Part shown: positions 58,711 to 64,000 of the stretch, one piece after another
How the letters are laid out: every line of letters begins with the position of its first letter
Numbering within the stretch: position 1 is the first letter of the stretch
From: SIG607 sp036307305
GTDB lineage: Bacteria > Bacillota > Clostridia > Oscillospirales > Acutalibacteraceae
DNA length: 64,000 nucleotides
Direction of reading: 5' to 3'
NCBI GenBank assembly: GCA_036307305.1
Contig: JAXJXV010000008.1
Coordinates: 62,001 to 126,000, forward strand
Made by a program: the position numbers and the translations under genes
Notes under the pieces: generated by a model
Databases searched by the model: none
Seen by the model: only the letters and a program-made list of their open reading frames with translations
Told to the model about the DNA's origin: nothing

Positions 58711-60174
58711 TTATTTTTTGAAAATATTCTTTATTAGGGATATAAGCACGTATCCGAGAGGTAGCTCGGCAAGTGTTACGATAGCCAGTGATAAAGCGAA
58801 GTAAAAACCGCTTTGACTAAAGCTTATAACAAGGGTGTTTGTGCTTTCCACAAGAGCAGAGTGGGTACCCGTAATAAATAAAATTACGGGAACGGCGAAA
58901 ATAACTGCAACGGTTATCAGGAAAACCAGTATAAGAGAAAGCTTTTTAAAGAAAGAGGAAGCTTGTTTATTTTCGCTGTAATCATCATCATAGGTAATCA
59001 TATCAGGCTCCTCGGAATCCTCGGCATAAATAATAGAGTCGTCCGCTGTTTCCACAGTCTTTTTTCCAAAAAAGGCTTTTTGAGGGTTTTGAGCTTTTTC
59101 CTTTGCCGTTTTTTTAGGCTCTTTTTCAAAAAGCTTCGCTACACTTTCTATAAACAGAGGCATATCTGCAAACTTTTTACGGTCGGCGTATACGCTTTTA
59201 AGGAAGCCCATAGTAAAGAAATTGTTTTCAAAGGCAATATGTGCGTAATTGTCCCCTAAAATTTCAAGAAGCTCATAGTCCCTTGAAAATTCGATTCCCG
59301 CTTTGCTTATTTTTCCTGCGCAGATGAGATATCTCTCAAAATCGTAACTATCGGCAAAAACAGTACACAAAAATTCAAGGTCAGCGCTGTTAAGACCTAA
59401 AAAGACTTCCGCTTTATCGCAAACGGGCAGATGCGAGGAAATTCTCTTTTCGCAGTAAATAAGCTTTTGCATTATCATAGCGCCCTCAAAAGCGTTGTTC
59501 TGACGGATAAAGCTTAACTTGTCGTCGTCGAAAACGGTAAGGGCAACCCCGTATGACTCACAGGCAAGACGGGCGCCAAGGTAAAAGCTTAGCTTTTTGC
59601 GCATTTTTGGGGGAAGCATACCGAGGAAGGTGAACAGGGTGGAAAAATAACCCTCTTCCTTTTCGTTAACTCCCATAAATACCTGATTTTGCAGATTATA
59701 ACCGTTTTCTGTCTGCGCTTCTTCTGATAAAATCAGCGAGGAATAAAGAGCAAGTATTTTATCCTTCGTTGCTTCCTTTTCCGTTGCAGAAAAATCCGCC
59801 TCGCACTCATCTAAAACGTAACCTGCTTTTGCAAGTATATTTTTTGAAGTGCTTATAAGGGTATTAAACTGGGTGGCTCTGTTATCCCCAAGCAGTAAAT
59901 CCGCCTGATTGGAGTCTAAAAGCCAACTGACAACGGCGGTGTGTCCGCGATGCTCGGTGTTGCTGACAACGCCTTTGAACAATACGCAAAAGGCAAAGCT
60001 GTCGCACATAGGCGCAAAACGCACACATAGAGAAAAACTGTCGTTTTCTCCCTCAAGCAAGGCGGTTTTGGTAAAAAGAGTCTCAAGCTGAGCTTTTGCA
60101 TTTTTTGGAAAATTTTCGCTTTCTTCGTAAAAAGCGTAGCCCTTTTCTCCACTTGAATAAACAATATAATTCAT
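58711..60174 (-). CDS. Unknown membrane protein, possibly a GTPase-associated (GAP1-like) partner
   Basis: 487 residues. The cytoplasmic part (about 1-390) opens with NYIVYSSGEKGYAFYEES, reminiscent of the N-terminal domain of GTPase-associated GAP1 proteins, and continues as a helical region with FLGMLPPKMRKKLSFYLGAR. An acidic stretch (EDSEEPDMITYDDDY) precedes two or three C-terminal transmembrane helices (about 415-440, 450-485). It has an AGGAGG ribosome site and lies 12 bases after the GTPase gene. I do not recognise a catalytic motif. The GAP1 link is from memory and tentative; position next to a GTPase supports a partner role. Confidence 0.55.
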   Translation of the reverse strand: MNYIVYSSGEKGYAFYEESENFPKNAKAQLETLFTKTALLEGENDSFSLCVRFAPMCDSFAFCVLFKGVVSNTEHRGHTAVVSWLLDSNQADLLLGDNRATQFNTLISTSKNILAKAGYVLDECEADFSATEKEATKDKILALYSSLILSEEAQTENGYNLQNQVFMGVNEKEEGYFSTLFTFLGMLPPKMRKKLSFYLGARLACESYGVALTVFDDDKLSFIRQNNAFEGAMIMQKLIYCEKRISSHLPVCDKAEVFLGLNSADLEFLCTVFADSYDFERYLICAGKISKAGIEFSRDYELLEILGDNYAHIAFENNFFTMGFLKSVYADRKKFADMPLFIESVAKLFEKEPKKTAKEKAQNPQKAFFGKKTVETADDSIIYAEDSEEPDMITYDDDYSENKQASSFFKKLSLILVFLITVAVIFAVPVILFITGTHSALVESTNTLVISFSQSGFYFALSLAIVTLAELPLGYVLISLIKNIFKK

Positions 60175-60186
60175 AACTATTTCCTC

Positions 60187-61317
60187 CTAAATGGGAAAAA
60201 TATCAAGTTTATTAAGTATCCATACCAGAGGGTCCATTACGTTCATACTGTCGGTAAAGCTGACAAACGCTTCGCTGACAGGTTCACAGGTCTTGATAAT
60301 AAAACCTGCGGAATCCTTGTTATCGTTAAGGATTTTCTTTGCAAGTCCCTTTAGGTTTTTCGCAATAAAGGTCTCAAGGGCAATTCGGTTTGCAAGTTTT
60401 TCCTTAGCGTAAGGTCTTATAAAGTCGCTGAAGGTGTTTTTTGTAAAGAGAGGCACTCTGTCCTCGCTATTATCAACGCTGATGCTGGGAGGTGTATCAA
60501 AAAGAGTGTCCGCCTTATTGAGTACGTAGGCAACGGGCTTGTTGGTCAGCACGTTGGTTTCCCTTACCTGATTATAGGCGTCCACAAGACCGCTGTCCTC
60601 AGGGGAGTCCATAAACAGCACCGCGTCCACACCGTCGAAGCCTTTTCCACTCTGGAAAGCGCTGTAGGCGGCGGTATCAACGAAGCGTTTGCGGTTTTCG
60701 GGAGAAAACATTTCACCCGCCATATCCATAAGCAAAACGGCGGCGACTTGTTTATTCGTTGCAGTTTCTATAATAACCAGAGCGTTGGTTTCACCCATAG
60801 AATCAAGATTGGTTTTCTGAATTCTTGCCAGTTCCTTATTTACCGTAATAGGCTCGATACGGTAAAGACTGTTGCCTGTGCGGATACCGTCAAAGTTCTG
60901 TGTAACAGAAAGGGAGTGTATCCAGCAGGATTTTCCTACGGCAGGCGCGCCCATAACACCGATAATATAGGTGGGCAAAAGACCGAGATTTTGCAGAATA
61001 GGCGTCTGTCTTGCATCGTTTTTAATGCAGTGGGGACAGCAACGGGTAAACTGCTTCTTCTCTTTGATGTCGCTTTGTGTTACGTCAACGTCTATTTCGT
61101 TTTTAATTTCCTTTGCGAAGTTTTTTACCGTTTGCGTAAGGCTCACACTCAGACTGTTTTTTATTTCCTCGTTTGTATCGGGGTCAAGCTCAACAAAGCG
61201 TTTGCCTAAAAGACTTCTTTTAAGGTTTACCATAACTCCAAGCTCACCGTTGTAATAAGTGAGTCCGCTGAAGTACTTACCGCATTTATAACAAAATACC
61301 GTTCCTGCATCTACCAT
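60187..61317 (-). CDS. Zinc-ribbon P-loop GTPase of a conflict/signalling type
   Basis: 376 residues. An N-terminal zinc ribbon is split: C9/C12 (FCYKCGKY) and C94/C97 (CPHC). Between lies a charged linker. The GTPase domain has Walker A GAPAVGKS (123-130), G3 DMAG (198-201) and G4 NKAD (267-270), giving guanine specificity. No membrane segment. It resembles the GTPases found with GAP1-like partners in regulated NTP-dependent conflict systems, but the exact family needs a profile search. Coupled by a one-base overlap (TAATG) to the upstream membrane protein gene. Confidence 0.8.
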   Translation of the reverse strand: MVDAGTVFCYKCGKYFSGLTYYNGELGVMVNLKRSLLGKRFVELDPDTNEEIKNSLSVSLTQTVKNFAKEIKNEIDVDVTQSDIKEKKQFTRCCPHCIKNDARQTPILQNLGLLPTYIIGVMGAPAVGKSCWIHSLSVTQNFDGIRTGNSLYRIEPITVNKELARIQKTNLDSMGETNALVIIETATNKQVAAVLLMDMAGEMFSPENRKRFVDTAAYSAFQSGKGFDGVDAVLFMDSPEDSGLVDAYNQVRETNVLTNKPVAYVLNKADTLFDTPPSISVDNSEDRVPLFTKNTFSDFIRPYAKEKLANRIALETFIAKNLKGLAKKILNDNKDSAGFIIKTCEPVSEAFVSFTDSMNVMDPLVWILNKLDIFPI

Positions 61318-62096
61318 TACTGCTCATCTCCTATCCAAGTTACGATGTAGCTGATTTCATAGCTGTCGTCTTCATCCTTGTCCTTGTCAACTCTGAAAGG
61401 AACACCCATAGTAAGAGGATACTCCTTATCTCCTAAGCATAAAAATGCGCTGCCGTCACAGGTATAAAAGCTAAGAGTAACATCTTCGTCTGCATCGCTG
61501 TATAAGGCTTTGCCGTTTACGTTCCAGTTAAGCAGCCTGTCTGAAAATATGAAGTTATTTTCCAGTGACATTTTCTGAACACGGATACAGCCGTTATCAT
61601 TAAGCTCAAGAGAGAAAAAGGTTTCGTCCTGAAGCTTTTTAAGGTCACGCTTAAGGGAAATTGCCTTGAATAAGCTGACGGAATCGGAAAAACCTACTTT
61701 GTTTGTTTTTCTTACGGGCTTTTGCTGTGCGGTACGCTTTTTAATTACCCTGTTAATTTTAAGCTTTCTTGCAATCTCGCTTATGGGAAGCACGATAACC
61801 AGTGTAACGAGGAAGCAAAGGGGAATAAGGTAAAGAGCAAGTTCAATAATCACACAGAGAAAATCAAGAGAGGTAATGAGATTATAAAAAAAAGCGATTA
61901 TTTTCTGAATAAAATTGTCCTCTGAAGTAAAAGCGGGAATAAGAAAAGAATTAAGGGAAGCGAAAAATCTTTCAAAAATCGGGATAAAGCTTATAGCAGA
62001 GGGCTTTACGGTGAGCAGAATAACAAGTTCGGTTATTGTCAGCTTAAAAAAGGTTTTAAGAAAAGCCTTAACCTTTGTGTTTTGTCCTATTGCCAT
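61317..62096 (-). CDS. Unknown membrane protein of the kinase-GTPase operon
   Basis: 259 residues with two to three hydrophobic segments in the N-terminal half (about 12-35, 60-75, 76-105), a basic linker (KINRVIKKRTAQQKPVRK) and a beta-rich cytoplasmic C-terminal domain (FFSLELNDNGCIRVQKM...TLSFYTCDGSAFLCLGDKEYPLTMG...SYEISYIVTWIGDEQ). I do not recognise the family. It sits two bases after the atypical kinase gene and overlaps the GTPase start, so it is made in fixed ratio with them; it could be their membrane anchor. Confidence 0.6.
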   Translation of the reverse strand: MAIGQNTKVKAFLKTFFKLTITELVILLTVKPSAISFIPIFERFFASLNSFLIPAFTSEDNFIQKIIAFFYNLITSLDFLCVIIELALYLIPLCFLVTLVIVLPISEIARKLKINRVIKKRTAQQKPVRKTNKVGFSDSVSLFKAISLKRDLKKLQDETFFSLELNDNGCIRVQKMSLENNFIFSDRLLNWNVNGKALYSDADEDVTLSFYTCDGSAFLCLGDKEYPLTMGVPFRVDKDKDEDDSYEISYIVTWIGDEQ

Positions 62097-62098
62097 TA

Positions 62099-63688
62099 TC
62101 AGTCATCCTTTCCGTTTGTATGAATAATAATTTTCAGTTCTCTGTGGCTGTCAAGGAGTGTTTCAATATCAAGGGTTTTCTCCCCGTCAAAGTGCAGTAC
62201 ACAGCAGTTGTCGTTGGTGGGGGCTTCTTTTGCAAAAATATGGAATTCTCCGTTAAAGGAAGCGCCGAGAGAAATATTGTTAAGATTTTCATAAGCGCAG
62301 TAAATGGCGCCGCAAAGCTCACTGTAGCCAAAGGCGCCCTGTTTAATAGCGCGTATATGGTGCTTAAGGGCAAGAGGGGTGCTTATTAATTCGCTGTCAC
62401 AAAGAGAAACAGCCATATTATTTGCATTGATAACGATGCCCGATTTTGAAGAATATTCAATAATAACGGGACAAACGTTCTGCGCCTTCATAATTTCACA
62501 GGCTGTTTTTATGTAGCTGTTTTTATTTTCCTCAATACCGTCCTTTGAAATAAGAAAAACGGTATAGTTTTCGGGGTAAGTAATGCTTTTCTGAGCTTTC
62601 TTTAAAAGACCGTACAGTCCGTCCTCAAACTCACAAAGTGTTATACGGTCGTCGGGTATAAGTCGGGTAGAGGCTTCAAAAAGCTGTTTAATGCCCGTAA
62701 GAGTATTTTCAACCGACCAGTCGGCAGATGAGGGCAAAGCGTTTTCAAGCCAGTGGGGATTTTGTCCGTAAGAGGAAACGTCGATTATTTCCCTGTAAAA
62801 TTCGGCAACGCTTTTGGTGTCGGACAGGTCAATACCTGCATTGTCAAAAAGCATAGAAAGAGGATTGCGGTTTTCACCGTCGTCGAAAATACCGAAAATC
62901 TCAGCCAACATAATACCCAGAGCAAATACGTCGTTTTTCTCGCTAACGGCATATTCCTCCATCACGTCCTCAGGGGCGGTGTTGCTTGGGGATAGAGCGC
63001 CCTTTGAAAGCTTGTTGTAATGATCCAACATAAAATCGGTTTTTATGGAGGAAAAATCAATAAGCTTTATATCGGCTTTATCCTGTGTTTTGTCAATTAC
63101 TATATTGCTGAATTTTAAATCGCGGTGGGCGATTATGGATTTTATGGCGTTAAAGCTGCAGCCGTAAAGCTGATAAAGACCGTCAACAACCTGAGCAAGA
63201 CAGCAAAGCTTCTTTTCGTTGCTGTCGAAAAGCGCCATATCAAAGGGCTTATAGTACGGCTCAATAACAGCGCAGTCAAGCACGGTTTCGGCAGTTGCCG
63301 AGCTGATTTGAGGATTGTTTATAAAATCCCACAAAGCAAGGGTGTCCTTGTTTACTGCAAGAATACTGCGCAGATTATCCCCCTTGTAATTGAGAAAATC
63401 AAGGTATTCTCTGTTTTGCGGATGCTCACTTAAAAGCATATCAAGGGTAACCTTGGCGGATTTCAGACAGTAGTCCGTATCAAGATGGCAGTTCTCAGGG
63501 GCAGAATCGTTTTTATATTCTCCCACGCTTAAAAACTGACCTAAAAGTACACGCTTTTTTATTCTGTTATGGGATACCGTCATATCGAGGGTTACGGTAA
63601 AATAATATGTACCTTTGTTTTTAAACTCAATGACGTCTCCTTTTTTTCTTTTTCTGGGACTGTCGTTGACTATGGTTTTCTCTGCCAT
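62099..63688 (-). CDS. Atypical protein kinase-like protein
   Basis: 529 residues. The catalytic loop IIAHRDLKFSNIVID (HRDLKxxN, about 186-200) and metal-binding Asp in KLIDFSSI (DFS instead of DFG) are visible, and FALGIMLAEIFG matches subdomain IX. A clear glycine-rich loop and VAIK lysine are not seen in the N-lobe, so activity is uncertain. After about 365 comes a second domain (NYTVFLISKDGIEENKNSY...CPVIIEYSSKSGIVI) without known match. No membrane segment or PASTA repeats. AAAGGAG precedes the ATG. It lies 20 bases after another kinase gene. Confidence 0.8.
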   Translation of the reverse strand: MAEKTIVNDSPRKRKKGDVIEFKNKGTYYFTVTLDMTVSHNRIKKRVLLGQFLSVGEYKNDSAPENCHLDTDYCLKSAKVTLDMLLSEHPQNREYLDFLNYKGDNLRSILAVNKDTLALWDFINNPQISSATAETVLDCAVIEPYYKPFDMALFDSNEKKLCCLAQVVDGLYQLYGCSFNAIKSIIAHRDLKFSNIVIDKTQDKADIKLIDFSSIKTDFMLDHYNKLSKGALSPSNTAPEDVMEEYAVSEKNDVFALGIMLAEIFGIFDDGENRNPLSMLFDNAGIDLSDTKSVAEFYREIIDVSSYGQNPHWLENALPSSADWSVENTLTGIKQLFEASTRLIPDDRITLCEFEDGLYGLLKKAQKSITYPENYTVFLISKDGIEENKNSYIKTACEIMKAQNVCPVIIEYSSKSGIVINANNMAVSLCDSELISTPLALKHHIRAIKQGAFGYSELCGAIYCAYENLNNISLGASFNGEFHIFAKEAPTNDNCCVLHFDGEKTLDIETLLDSHRELKIIIHTNGKDD

Positions 63689-63708
63689 ATTCAGTACTCC
63701 TTTAAACC

Positions 63709-64000
63709 TTACTGGTCGTCTTCTTCAATGTAGCTGGTACGGGTTTTGCTCTCGGTAGAGCTTGTGTTGTCGTCGGTGGTAAGCAGATTTTTTATGTGTG
63801 ACCAAATTCCGCCAACCGACACAGAGCCGCCCTTTTCTTTTTTTCTTATACCCGTGGCGATAATTCTGTCAGAGGAAGCCTCTTTAATATCGGGGGTGCT
63901 GACGATAACGGGAGTGCCGTCACTGTCACCCAGCTTAGTTATGAGCGCTTCGATTGCGGGACGCGCATTAGCATCAGGGTTAAGACAGTCCTCGGCAAGT
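63709..64000 (-). CDS. Ser/Thr protein kinase, C-terminal end only
   Basis: The last about 96 residues are inside the window, reading leftward from 63999 to a TAA at 63709-63711. The first visible residues LAEDCLNPDANARPAIEALI are the typical last subdomain (XI) of an eukaryotic-like protein kinase. They are followed by a low-complexity Ser/Thr/Asp-rich tail ending TSYIEEDDQ. No transmembrane helix or PASTA domain follows the kinase domain, unlike PrkC/PknB. Probably the first or an early gene of the operon; the start lies beyond the window. Confidence 0.75.
   Translation of the reverse strand, partial: LAEDCLNPDANARPAIEALITKLGDSDGTPVIVSTPDIKEASSDRIIATGIRKKEKGGSVSVGGIWSHIKNLLTTDDNTSSTESKTRTSYIEEDDQ

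Overview
The window looks like a chromosomal segment of a low-to-mid GC, spore-forming anaerobic member of the Clostridia, most like the Ruminococcaceae/Oscillospiraceae. The reasons are spoIIID, a spoVAE-type gene, a SpoVB-like flippase, RemB (DUF370), Spo0A-box-like sites, strong GGAGG ribosome-binding sites, several TTG starts, a clostridial ferredoxin-thioredoxin reductase plus thioredoxin pair, and the core cluster dnaA-dnaN-yaaA-recF-remB-gyrB-gyrA. Most genes lie on the minus strand on both sides of dnaA.

Left part (1-17.7 kb): a recA-recX-rimO-pgsA run, preceded by a lipoprotein/response regulator/histidine kinase/DUF1385/prmC operon. Then come rarA and a solitary spoVAE on the plus strand, and parA-parB-aconitase X (two subunits)-rsmA on the minus strand. 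These are followed by a small plus-strand lipoprotein and an AI-2E-family permease with a small alarmone synthetase. Next (17.7-27.5 kb) are two very large secreted paralogues built from shared beta-rich modules and InlB-type repeats; only the downstream one carries a GH16 glycanase domain.

Middle (27.5-49.6 kb): a RAYT-type (Y1/HUH) transposase, a SpoVB-like flippase, a QueG-like protein with tadA, a CPBP protease, the dnaA-gyrA cluster, a SLOG protein next to two Spo0A-like boxes, a transglutaminase-like protein, a GH2 glycosidase with a GPH sugar symporter, a DUF3048 lipoprotein, spoIIID, tRNA-Arg(ACG) and the FTR/thioredoxin pair. Two parS sites sit at 31.26-31.31 kb, one of them built into the stem of a transcription terminator.

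Right part (49.7-64 kb): one long tightly coupled minus-strand operon: Ser/Thr kinase (cut by the window edge), atypical kinase, membrane protein, zinc-ribbon GTPase, GTPase-partner-like membrane protein, membrane FHA protein, RodA/FtsW, penicillin-binding protein, and a 1916-residue DUF4011-helicase-Vsr-type-nuclease protein of the kind linked to phage defence. It combines the logic of the actinobacterial fha-rodA-pbpA-pkn cluster with a GTPase module and a nuclease-helicase.

Across the window, intergenic regions are seeded with a family of 26-bp palindromes in two compensatory-mutated versions, arranged head-to-head as REPIN-like pairs in units of about 102 bp. They are often accompanied by a degenerate heptamer repeat (TAGGGAN)n. 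The RAYT gene is flanked by these palindromes and carries one inside its own coding sequence. This REP/RAYT system in a Clostridium-like genome and the kinase-GTPase-SEDS/PBP-helicase operon are the two most interesting things here.
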